In this document: in pieces, positions 54,248-64,000 of the stretch
Layout of the letters: each line of letters starts with the position of its first letter
Position numbering within the stretch: the stretch's first letter is position 1
NCBI RefSeq assembly: GCF_001634385.1
Contig: NZ_LIIN01000001.1
Span: forward strand, 1-64,000
Length of the DNA: 64,000 nucleotides
Origin: Rathayibacter tanaceti
GTDB lineage: Bacteria > Actinomycetota > Actinomycetes > Actinomycetales > Microbacteriaceae
Direction: 5' to 3'
Translations under genes and position numbers: made by a program
Notes under the pieces: generated by a model
Seen by the model: only the letters and a program-made list of their open reading frames with translations
Databases searched by the model: none
Told to the model about the DNA's origin: nothing

Positions 54248-55439
54248 TTACCGTGTCCTCTCCACGACCGACGAATTCCTCGCCGCGGTCGACGCCCTCG
54301 CTGCCGGCGAGGGTCCTGTCGCCGTCGATGCCGAGCGCGCCTCCGGCTTCACCTACTCTCAGCGCGCCTATCTGATCCAGGTCTACCGCCGCGGAGCCGG
54401 CGCCTTCCTCCTCGACCCGCCCGCGATCGGGCGGATGGACGCCCTCCAGGCGGTGATCGGCGACGAGGAGTGGGTCCTGCACGCGGCCAGCCAGGATCTC
54501 GCCTGTCTGCGCGAGGTCGGGCTCGACCCGAGCCGCATCTTCGACACGGAGCTCGCCGCTCGCCTGCTCGGCCTGCCCAAGGTGGGGCTCGGCGCCGTCG
54601 TCGAGGATCTGCTGGGGATCCACCTCGCCAAGGAGCACTCGGCGGCCGACTGGTCGACGCGTCCGCTCCCCCAGAGCTGGCTCGTCTACGCCGCGAAGGA
54701 CGTCGAGCTCCTGGTCGATCTGCGCGACCGGATGGAGGAGATGCTCGTCGCAGCGCGCAAGACGCGGATCGCCCGCGAGGAGTTCGAGGCCACCCTGGCG
54801 CGCGCACCGAAGCTCCTGCCGCCTGATCCGTGGCGACGTCTGTCCGGCACGCACTCCCTGCGCGGCCCGCGGCCCCTCGCGGTGGCGCGCGAGCTCTGGC
54901 TCGCCCGCGATGCGTTCGCCCGGGAGCGCGACATCGCTCCTGGTCGTCTCATCCCCGACTCCTCGATCATCGCGGTCGCCCGCAACATCCCGACCAGTGC
55001 CGGGCAGCTCGCGAGCCGTCGCGACTTCACCGGCCGGGCCAGCCGGGGCGAGGTCGATCGCTGGTGGGCCGCGATCGAGCGAGGGATGACGACGGAGGAT
55101 CTGCCGAGCCCGACGCGGCCGGCCGCGGACACACTTCCGCCCCCACGCGCATGGGGAGACCGTAACCCGGCGGCCGACGCGCGGCTCAAGGCCGGACGCG
55201 CCGTCGTCACCGAGATCGCCGAGCTGCTGTCGCTGCCGGTCGAGAACCTGCTCACGCCCGAGCTGCTCCGCCGACTGGCGTGGAACCCGCCCGAGCCCCT
55301 GGACGCCGCTTCGGTCGCGGAGGAGCTCTCCAGGGCCGGCGCGCGGCCCTGGCAGGTCGAGGCGACCGCGGGCTCTCTCGCGACCGCGTTTGTCGAAGCG
55401 GCCCAAGCGCCGGCCGACCGCGCGGAAACCCCTTCGTAG
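54240..55439 (+). CDS. rnd: Ribonuclease D (DEDDy exonuclease with HRDC domain)
   Basis: 3'-5' exoribonuclease family, 399 residues. DEDDy acidic residues appear as VAVDAERASGF (DxE), ASQDLACLREVG (Asp) and LVYAAKDVELL (Y-x3-D). The HRDC domain lies at about 205-285 (ARELWLARDAFARERDIAPGRLIPDSSIIAVARN). A second helical C-terminal part ends with WQVEATAGSLATAFVEA. GTG 54240 overlaps the DUF3000 stop. Probably matures tRNA and other small RNAs. Confidence 0.93.
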   Translation: MTDYRVLSTTDEFLAAVDALAAGEGPVAVDAERASGFTYSQRAYLIQVYRRGAGAFLLDPPAIGRMDALQAVIGDEEWVLHAASQDLACLREVGLDPSRIFDTELAARLLGLPKVGLGAVVEDLLGIHLAKEHSAADWSTRPLPQSWLVYAAKDVELLVDLRDRMEEMLVAARKTRIAREEFEATLARAPKLLPPDPWRRLSGTHSLRGPRPLAVARELWLARDAFARERDIAPGRLIPDSSIIAVARNIPTSAGQLASRRDFTGRASRGEVDRWWAAIERGMTTEDLPSPTRPAADTLPPPRAWGDRNPAADARLKAGRAVVTEIAELLSLPVENLLTPELLRRLAWNPPEPLDAASVAEELSRAGARPWQVEATAGSLATAFVEAAQAPADRAETPS

Positions 55440-55477
55440 GAAGCGGCAAAGGATTCCGGCCGGGCGGTAGCGGTTCC

Positions 55478-55483
55478 TACGAT
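55478..55483 (+). promoter_or_regulatory. -10 box for the thiolase-beta-oxidation operon
   Basis: TACGAT lies 31 nt before GTG 55515, which has its own GGGAGG Shine-Dalgarno, so this transcript would have a short leader. Confidence 0.4.
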
Positions 55484-55514
55484 CGACGGCGACCGTGAGT
55501 TCCTGGGAGGCATT

Positions 55515-56729
55515 GTGGCCGAGAGATCCGAAGTCGTGTTCGTCGACGGAGTCCGTACTCCGTTCGGGCGTGCCGGCGAGAAGGGCATGTACTGGCAGAC
55601 CCGAGCGGACGACCTCGTCGTCAAAGCGATGATCGGTCTGCTCGAGCGCAACGGGGCGCTGCCGAAGGAGCGGGTGGACGAGGTGGCCATCGCCGCCACC
55701 ACCCAGCAGGGCGACCAGGGCCTGACCCTGGGCCGCACCACGGCACTGCTCGCCGGCCTGCCGAAATCGGTGCCGGGCTTCGCCATCGACCGCATGTGCG
55801 CCGGAGCGATGACGTCCGTGACCACGACCGCGGGCGGCATCGCCTTCGGCGCCTACGATGTGGTCCTCGCGGGCGGTGTCGAGCACATGGGCCGGCACCC
55901 GATGGGCTTCGGTGCCGACCCCAATCCGCGCTTCCTGTCGGAGCGGCTCGTCGGCGAGGATGCCCTGAATATGGGACGGACCGCCGAGCGGATCCACGAC
56001 CGGTTCCCGCACCTGACCAAGGAGCGTGCCGACCACTACGCCCTGCGCAGTCAGCAGAAGCTCGCCGCCGCGTACGCAGCGGGGAGCATCCAGCCGGACC
56101 TCGTGCCGGTCGCCACCCGTAGCGCCTCCGGCTGGGGCCTCGCGACCGCTGACGAGGCGCCGCGACCCGAGACGACCCTCGAGGGTCTCGCGGGCCTCCG
56201 CACCCCGTTCCGCCCGCACGGCCGGGTGACCGCGGGCAACTCGTCCGGGCTGAACGACGGAGCGACCGTGTCGCTCCTGGCCAGCGCCGAGGCGGCGAAG
56301 GAGCTGGGCCTCACGACGAAGATGAGGATGGTGAGCTTCGCCTACGCCGGTGTCGAGCCCGAGATCATGGGCCTGGGCCCGGTTCCGTCGACTGAGAAGG
56401 CGCTGCGCAAGGCAGGCCTGGGCATCGAGGACATCGGGCTCTTCGAGCTCAACGAGGCGTTCGCCGTTCAGGTGCTGTCGTTCCTCGACCACTTCGGCCT
56501 CGACGACGACGATCTGCGCGTCAACGAGTACGGCGGAGCGATCGCCGTCGGCCATCCGCTCGCTTCCTCAGGCGTGCGGCTGATGATCCAGCTGGCCCGG
56601 CAGTTCGAGGCCCATCCTGAGGTCCAGTACGGTCTGACCGCCCTCTGCGTCGGCCTCGGCCAGGGTGGAACCGTCATCTGGGAGAACCCGCACTTCGACG
56701 GCAAGCGCTCACGACGGAAGGGACGCTGA
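55515..56729 (+). CDS. fadA: Acetyl-CoA C-acyltransferase (thiolase, FadA type)
   Basis: Beta-oxidation thiolase of 404 residues that cleaves 3-ketoacyl-CoA with CoA. The nucleophilic Cys is in IDRMCAGAMTSV (about residue 95); NEAFAVQVLSF, GGAIAVGHPLASSG (His) and CVGLGQGG (second Cys) are the other active-site blocks. ATP or metal motifs are absent, as expected. It is followed after 3 bp by the multifunctional hydratase/dehydrogenase, forming a two-gene fatty-acid degradation operon of FadA-FadB (or FadI-FadJ) type. Confidence 0.95.
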   Translation: MAERSEVVFVDGVRTPFGRAGEKGMYWQTRADDLVVKAMIGLLERNGALPKERVDEVAIAATTQQGDQGLTLGRTTALLAGLPKSVPGFAIDRMCAGAMTSVTTTAGGIAFGAYDVVLAGGVEHMGRHPMGFGADPNPRFLSERLVGEDALNMGRTAERIHDRFPHLTKERADHYALRSQQKLAAAYAAGSIQPDLVPVATRSASGWGLATADEAPRPETTLEGLAGLRTPFRPHGRVTAGNSSGLNDGATVSLLASAEAAKELGLTTKMRMVSFAYAGVEPEIMGLGPVPSTEKALRKAGLGIEDIGLFELNEAFAVQVLSFLDHFGLDDDDLRVNEYGGAIAVGHPLASSGVRLMIQLARQFEAHPEVQYGLTALCVGLGQGGTVIWENPHFDGKRSRRKGR

Positions 56730-56732
56730 CCC

Positions 56733-58856
56733 ATGCTCGACGGATTCGAGAACCTGGCAGACCTCGCCGAGGGCGAGGTGGTCACCCACTCCTACGTCCG
56801 CGACGTGCCGCTGCCCAGCGGACGCACGCTCGCCCTGATCACCCTCGACAACGACCGCGACCACACCCGCCCCAACACCTTCGGGCCCGCGTCGCTCTTC
56901 GAGCTGGCCGACGTGCTGATCGGGCAGAAGGAGCGCGCCTCCCGGGGTGAGATCCAGGCGGTGGGTATCACCGGCAAGCCTTTCATCCTCGCCGCCGGTG
57001 CCGATCTCAGCAAGGTCGGTCAGATCCCGAGCCGAGAGCTCGGCCGGCAGCTGGCCCGGCTGGGGCACCGCACGCTGGGGATGCTCGCGGAGCTGGGCGT
57101 CCCGTCCTTCGCCTTCATCAACGGCCTGGCTCTGGGCGGTGGGACCGAGATCGGCCTCAACGCCGACTACCGCACGGTCGACTCGTCGATCCCGGCGCTC
57201 GGGCTCCCTGAGGTGTTCCTCGGCATCATCCCCGGGTGGGGCGGTGCCTGGCTGCTGCCCAACCTCATCGGCATCGAGAACGCGCTCAAGGTCGTCGTCG
57301 AGAACCCGTTGAAGAACAACCGCACCCTCAAGGGACAGGAGGTGTTCGACCTCGGGATCGCCGATGCGCTGTTCGCTCCGGCGAACTTCCTCGAGGACTC
57401 GCTCCGGTGGGCCGACGGAGTGCTCGGCGGCACGGTGAAGGTCGAGCGACCGAACGCGCCCGGCATGCTCGAGCGGCTGGTCACGTGGGACGTTGCGATC
57501 TCGGTCGCCCGCAAGCAGCTGAAGTCGCGCATCGGCTCGGTGGCCGCGTCCCCCTACCGTGCCCTCGACCTGCTGAAAGCGGCGAAGAACACCACTCGAG
57601 AGGAGGGCTTCGCCGCCGAGGACGAGGCGCTGGCCGACCTGATCTCCGGCGACCAGTTCCGCGCGAGCATCTACGCCTTCGATCTCGTGCAGAAGCGGGC
57701 GAAGCGTCCCGCCGGGGCGCCGGACAAGGCGCTCGCGAAGCCGGTCTCGAAGGTCGGCGTGGTCGGCGCCGGGCTGATGGCCACGCAGTTCGCGCTCCTC
57801 TTCGTGCGCCGTCTCCAGGTCCCGGTGGTCATCACCGACCTCGACCAGGAGCGGGTCGACAAGGCAGTGGCGGCCATCAGGGGCGAGATCGATGCCCTGC
57901 TGGCGAAGGGCCGCGTCTCGCTCGACGACGCCAACCGCCTCCGGGCGCTGATCACCGGCACGACCGATCGCACCGACTTCGCGGACGCCGACTGGGTGAT
58001 CGAGGCCGTCTTCGAGGAGCTCTCCGTGAAGCAGGAGGTGTTCGCCGACCTCGAGCGCTACGTGTCGCCGACGGCGGTCCTCGCCACCAACACCTCGTCC
58101 CTGTCGGTCGAGCTGATCGGGGAGAGGCTGGAGCACCCGGAGCGCCTCGTCGGCTTCCACTTCTTCAACCCGGTCGCGGTGATGCCGCTGATCGAGGTCG
58201 TCCGCACACCGCAGACCGATGACGAGACGCTCTCGACTGCGATGGTGACCGCCGCGACACTCAAGAAGAACGCGGTTATCACCCGCGACACTCCTGGTTT
58301 CGTCGTCAACCGCCTGCTCGCGAAGGTCCTGGGCGAGGCGATGCACGCCGTCGACACCGGTACGCCGTTCGAGGTGGTCGAGCGCTCGCTCGCCCCCTTC
58401 GGTCTACCGATGACGCCCTTCGAGCTACTGGAGCTCGTCGGTCTCAAGGTGGGCGCGCACGTTCTCGACACCCACCACGCGGCCTTCCCGGAGCGCTTCT
58501 TCGACAGTCCGAACCTGCATCGGCTCGCGGAGCTCGGCCACGTGTTCGAGCGCGACGCGAAGGGGCGGGTCAAGGGCGTCGACAAGCGGGCGGCCGCGAT
58601 CGTCGCGGGCGGCACCGAGCCGATGACCGCCGAGGAGCTACGGCTCCGCGTCGAGACCGGGCTCGCCGACGAGGTCAAGCGGATGCTGGACGACGGCGTG
58701 GTTCACGCGGCGGACGACATCGACCTCTGTCTCATCCTCGGCGCCGGCTATCCGTTCCAGATGGGCGGGCTGACTCCGTATCTCGACCGCGTCGGCGCGA
58801 GCGCTCGCGCTTTCGGCGACACGTTCCACCACCCCGCCGTCCGCGGCGTCGACTGA
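56733..58856 (+). CDS. Multifunctional enoyl-CoA hydratase/3-hydroxyacyl-CoA dehydrogenase
   Basis: Beta-oxidation protein of 707 residues, FadB/FadJ type. The N-terminal crotonase domain (about 1-200) has FILAAGADLSKV as the oxyanion-hole region and FINGLALGGGTEIGLNADYRTV with LPEVFLGIIPGWGGAWLLP. The dehydrogenase starts near residue 335: VGVVGAGLMATQFALLFVRRLQVPVVITD, then IEAVFEELSVKQEVFADL and FHFFNPVAVMPLIEVV with the catalytic His, then DTPGFVVNRLL and a C-terminal helical half. It works with the thiolase before it. A bidirectional hairpin follows. Confidence 0.94.
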   Translation: MLDGFENLADLAEGEVVTHSYVRDVPLPSGRTLALITLDNDRDHTRPNTFGPASLFELADVLIGQKERASRGEIQAVGITGKPFILAAGADLSKVGQIPSRELGRQLARLGHRTLGMLAELGVPSFAFINGLALGGGTEIGLNADYRTVDSSIPALGLPEVFLGIIPGWGGAWLLPNLIGIENALKVVVENPLKNNRTLKGQEVFDLGIADALFAPANFLEDSLRWADGVLGGTVKVERPNAPGMLERLVTWDVAISVARKQLKSRIGSVAASPYRALDLLKAAKNTTREEGFAAEDEALADLISGDQFRASIYAFDLVQKRAKRPAGAPDKALAKPVSKVGVVGAGLMATQFALLFVRRLQVPVVITDLDQERVDKAVAAIRGEIDALLAKGRVSLDDANRLRALITGTTDRTDFADADWVIEAVFEELSVKQEVFADLERYVSPTAVLATNTSSLSVELIGERLEHPERLVGFHFFNPVAVMPLIEVVRTPQTDDETLSTAMVTAATLKKNAVITRDTPGFVVNRLLAKVLGEAMHAVDTGTPFEVVERSLAPFGLPMTPFELLELVGLKVGAHVLDTHHAAFPERFFDSPNLHRLAELGHVFERDAKGRVKGVDKRAAAIVAGGTEPMTAEELRLRVETGLADEVKRMLDDGVVHAADDIDLCLILGAGYPFQMGGLTPYLDRVGASARAFGDTFHHPAVRGVD

Positions 58857-58859
58857 CCC

Positions 58860-58892
58860 GGAGCGGCGCCGGGGACACTTCGGCGCCGCTCC
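58860..58892. terminator. Bidirectional hairpin between the beta-oxidation operon and dxs
   Basis: GGAGCGGCGCC (58860-58870) pairs perfectly with GGCGCCGCTCC (58882-58892) around an 11-nt loop, 4 bp after the first stop and 85 bp from the dxs stop. Confidence 0.75.
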
Positions 58893-58977
58893 CTCCGGCC
58901 CGCGACGCCGGATCTCAGCGAATCCCGTCGTGAGGAAGCCCCGATCGCCGGCGGATCGCGCTCCGACCGGAGAGGCG

Positions 58978-60918
58978 TCAGTCGCTGCGGGCGTCGTTGC
59001 GCGCGGACACCTCGTCCGGCAGCGGACGCGCGACGGGTATCTTGCTGCCCAGCACCTGGGCCACGACGTCGCGAGCGATGTGCTGCGGAGTCAGCCCGAC
59101 GTCCTCGAGGATCTCCTCGCGCTTCGCGTGGTCGAGGAACTGGTCGGGGAGCCCGAGTTCGGTGACAGCGGTGTCCACACCCGCCTCGCGCAGATCCTGG
59201 CGGATCCGGGTGCCGATTCCGCCGACGCGCACGCCGTCCTCGATCGAGACGACGAGGCGGTGCTCCCGGGCGAGCTCGATGATGCTGGTGGGCACAGGAA
59301 CGACCCAGCGCGGATCGACCACGGTCGCTCCGATGCCCTGCGCGGCGAGCCGCTGCGCGACTTCGAGGCCCATCGCGGCCATCGGTCCGACGGTGACGAT
59401 CAGCACGTCCTGGCGCTCGGCGCGGGCGAGCACGTCCACTCCGTCGCCGAGGCGCTCCATCGCGTCGATCTCGTCGCCGACGCTCCCTTTCGAGAAGCGG
59501 ACGACGGTCGGCGCATCGGTGACCCCGACTGCCTCCCGCAATTCCTCGCGGAGCCTGACGGAGTCGCGCGGCGCCGCCAGGCGGATGTTTGGCACGACCT
59601 GGAGGATGGCGAGATCCCACATGCCGTGGTGGCTCGGCCCATCGGGGCCGGTCACGCCCGCGCGGTCGAGCACGAAGGTCACGCCGGCCCGGTGGAGGGC
59701 GACGTCCATCAGCACCTGGTCAAACGCGCGGTTCACGAAGGTCGCGTACAGAGCGACCACGGGGTGGAGGCCTCCGAAGGCGAGCCCCGCCGCGGAGGTG
59801 ACGGCATGCTGTTCGGCGATGCCGACGTCGAACACGCGCTCGGGGTACTTCTCGGCGAGACGGTCGAGCCCGACCGGGCGGAGCATCGCGGCCGTGATCC
59901 CGACGATCGTCGGGTCCTCATCGGCGAGCGTCACGATCTCCTCCGCGAAGACGGAGGTCCACGAGCGGGCACCGGCGGCGCTCAGCGGCTCGCCCGTCTC
60001 GGGATCGATCTGCCCGACCGCGTGGAACTGGTCGGCGAGGTCGTCGACCGCGGGCCCGAATCCTCTGCCCTTCTGGGTGATCGCGTGGACGATGACGGGC
60101 TGGCCGTAGTCCTTCGCCTGCTGCAGAGCCTCCTCCATCGCCGTCACGTCGTGACCGTCGATCGGGCCGAGGTACTTGATGTCGAGGTTCGAGTAGAGCG
60201 CCTCGTTGTTGATGAAGCGACTGAGGAACCCGTGCAGTCCTCCGCGCACGCCACGGTAGACGGCCGCGGCGGGGCCGCCCAGCCGCTCCGATACGGCGCG
60301 GGACCCACGGTGCATCGTGCGGTAGGTGGGCCGGGTCCGCACGCCGTTGAGGAACCGTGCCATTCCGCCGATGGTCGGGGCGTAGGAGCGCCCGTTGTCG
60401 TTGACGACGATGACGAGGCCACGGGAATTGTCATCGCTGATGTTGTTCAGCGCCTCCCACGTCATCCCGCCGGTCAGGGCACCGTCACCGACGACGGCGA
60501 CGACGTGGCGGTCCCTCTGTCCGGTCATGGTGAAGGCGCGGGAGATACCGTCGGCCCACGAGAGCGAGCTGGAGGCGTGCGAACTCTCGACGATGTCGTG
60601 CGGCGACTCCGCGCGCTGCGGGTAGCCGGCGAGCCCGCCGCGCTCACGCAGACGCGAGAAGTCCTGGCGACCGGTCAGCAGCTTGTGCACGTACGACTGG
60701 TGGCCGGTGTCGAAGATGATCGCATCGCGCGGTGAGTCGAACACGCGGTGGATCGCGATCGTCGTCTCGACGACTCCGAGATTGGGACCGAGATGCCCGC
60801 CGGTCTTCGAGACCTCGCGCACCAGGAAGTCGCGGATCTCCTGCGCGAGTGTCTCGAGCTCGGCCGTGGTCAGGCGATCGAGATCGCGCGGACCGCCGAT
60901 GGTCTCGAGAACAGCCAT
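58978..60918 (-). CDS. dxs: 1-deoxy-D-xylulose-5-phosphate synthase
   Basis: TPP-dependent enzyme that condenses pyruvate and glyceraldehyde 3-phosphate, the first step of the MEP isoprenoid pathway; 646 residues from ATG 60918. The TPP motif is [19 protein letters not shown] with a later VVNDNGRSY; early blocks are [11 protein letters not shown] and [15 protein letters not shown]. The transketolase half has [17 protein letters not shown] (catalytic Glu) and [15 protein letters not shown]. The longer frame to 60975 is rejected because AAGG lies just before 60918 and the extra residues are basic and atypical. UppP, elsewhere in this window, recycles an MEP-derived lipid. Confidence 0.95.
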   Translation of the reverse strand: MAVLETIGGPRDLDRLTTAELETLAQEIRDFLVREVSKTGGHLGPNLGVVETTIAIHRVFDSPRDAIIFDTGHQSYVHKLLTGRQDFSRLRERGGLAGYPQRAESPHDIVESSHASSSLSWADGISRAFTMTGQRDRHVVAVVGDGALTGGMTWEALNNISDDNSRGLVIVVNDNGRSYAPTIGGMARFLNGVRTRPTYRTMHRGSRAVSERLGGPAAAVYRGVRGGLHGFLSRFINNEALYSNLDIKYLGPIDGHDVTAMEEALQQAKDYGQPVIVHAITQKGRGFGPAVDDLADQFHAVGQIDPETGEPLSAAGARSWTSVFAEEIVTLADEDPTIVGITAAMLRPVGLDRLAEKYPERVFDVGIAEQHAVTSAAGLAFGGLHPVVALYATFVNRAFDQVLMDVALHRAGVTFVLDRAGVTGPDGPSHHGMWDLAILQVVPNIRLAAPRDSVRLREELREAVGVTDAPTVVRFSKGSVGDEIDAMERLGDGVDVLARAERQDVLIVTVGPMAAMGLEVAQRLAAQGIGATVVDPRWVVPVPTSIIELAREHRLVVSIEDGVRVGGIGTRIRQDLREAGVDTAVTELGLPDQFLDHAKREEILEDVGLTPQHIARDVVAQVLGSKIPVARPLPDEVSARNDARSD

Positions 60919-60964
60919 GCGCGTCGCCTTCCAGGGTCGAGTCGAGGGGTGGGAACGTTGTCCG

Positions 60965-60970
60965 AGTCTA
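60965..60970 (-). promoter_or_regulatory. -10 box of dxs
   Basis: Minus-strand TAGACT, 46 nt before the dxs ATG; it lies after the acnA hairpin and would give dxs its own transcript. Confidence 0.45.
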
Positions 60971-60991
60971 CGCACGGGGTCCCCGCGAACG

Positions 60992-61025
60992 CGTGTGCGC
61001 CTCCCCCGAAGGGGAGGCGCACACG
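60992..61025 (-). terminator. Hairpin downstream of acnA
   Basis: A perfect 15-bp stem, CGTGTGCGCCTCCCC (60992-61006) with its complement (61011-61025), around a CGAA tetraloop. It starts 12 bp after the acnA stop and separates acnA from dxs. The strongest hairpin seen in the window. Confidence 0.85.
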
Positions 61026-61037
61026 TTCTGCGGCTGA

Positions 61038-63851
<2,814 letters not shown>

Positions 63852-64000
63852 GTCGCCCTCTCCTTCGCTGACTGCGACCACCACCGACGGGCGGAGCCGC
63901 TCTCCGTCCTCATCTTGACGACCGCGCACGTCGACCTGCCACCAAGGAGGACCTAACTCTGCGACGCCGCAGCCCCCGGTCGTCCTCGCCGCGACGGTGC
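63852..64000. other. Right edge, no supported gene
   Basis: A plus-strand AAGGAGG (63944-63950) looks like a Shine-Dalgarno, but no ATG, GTG or TTG follows at the right distance. The minus-strand frame of acnA stays open through here, without any start signal of its own. Probably the acnA promoter region. Confidence 0.4.

Noticed and set aside
63940-64000. A divergent gene starting after the AAGGAGG at the right edge
   Set aside because: No usual start codon lies at the proper distance and too little sequence remains.

Overview
The window is a very GC-rich, densely packed chromosomal segment of an actinobacterium, most likely a member of Micrococcales/Microbacteriaceae. Supporting markers are mshC (mycothiol), rbpA, pafBC, a DUF3000 protein, the imuA'-imuB-dnaE2 mutasome with an actinobacterial LexA box, GlnR-type boxes before amt, many leaderless TAnnnT promoters, and a site resembling the actinobacterial dif. 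The genus is not determined. No insertion sequence, prophage, integrase or CRISPR array is visible. The content is mostly core, with a small accessory-looking patch at about 42-48 kb.

Layout. 0-4 kb: end of a D,D-carboxypeptidase, a frameshifted SGNH hydrolase and a DEAD/DEAH helicase. 4-11 kb: glgX-treY-treZ, trehalose formation from glycogen. 10.7-17 kb (minus): SOS mutagenesis operon imuA'-imuB-dnaE2 plus a small unknown gene, behind a LexA box. 17-24.7 kb: ProB-like kinase, unknown protein, SIMPL protein, LLM flavin enzyme, peroxiredoxin, CCA-transferase-like protein, tRNA-Leu(GAG) and an M20 peptidase. 24.8-27.8 kb: uppP, mshC and PAC2. 28-38.2 kb: HAD phosphatase, trmI, FKBP lipoprotein, pafB, pafC, a small membrane protein, tatA, tatC, a HelY-type helicase and lnt. 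These genes normally flank the Pup-proteasome locus, but no pup, prcBA, dop, arc or pafA lies between trmI and the FKBP gene. 38-41 kb (minus): rbpA, a phosphodiesterase, SPFH and NfeD proteins. 41-48 kb: SDR, the dif-like site, an LLM enzyme, a sugar oxidoreductase/isomerase pair with an AraC-type regulator, a second SGNH hydrolase and a lone PemK-like protein. 48-55.5 kb: amt with two GlnR-like boxes, zapE, a minisatellite, sulfurtransferase, sufE, a RibD-like reductase, DUF3000 and RNase D. 55.5-64 kb: thiolase and multifunctional beta-oxidation protein, then dxs and acnA on the minus strand.

Thirteen places in ten genes show an apparent one-base deletion that breaks an otherwise well-conserved frame, including in lnt and the HelY-type helicase. 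Ten of them are a lost G directly before a C (GGC read as GC, in gene sense). This points to systematic sequence error rather than gene decay, so I annotate these genes across the break and note it in each entry.

Functionally the window combines DNA damage response (LexA-controlled mutasome, PafBC), envelope building (uppP, lnt, Tat, carboxypeptidase), redox and sulfur chemistry (mshC, peroxiredoxin, sulfurtransferase/SufE), nitrogen uptake (amt) and central metabolism (trehalose, beta-oxidation, MEP pathway, aconitase).
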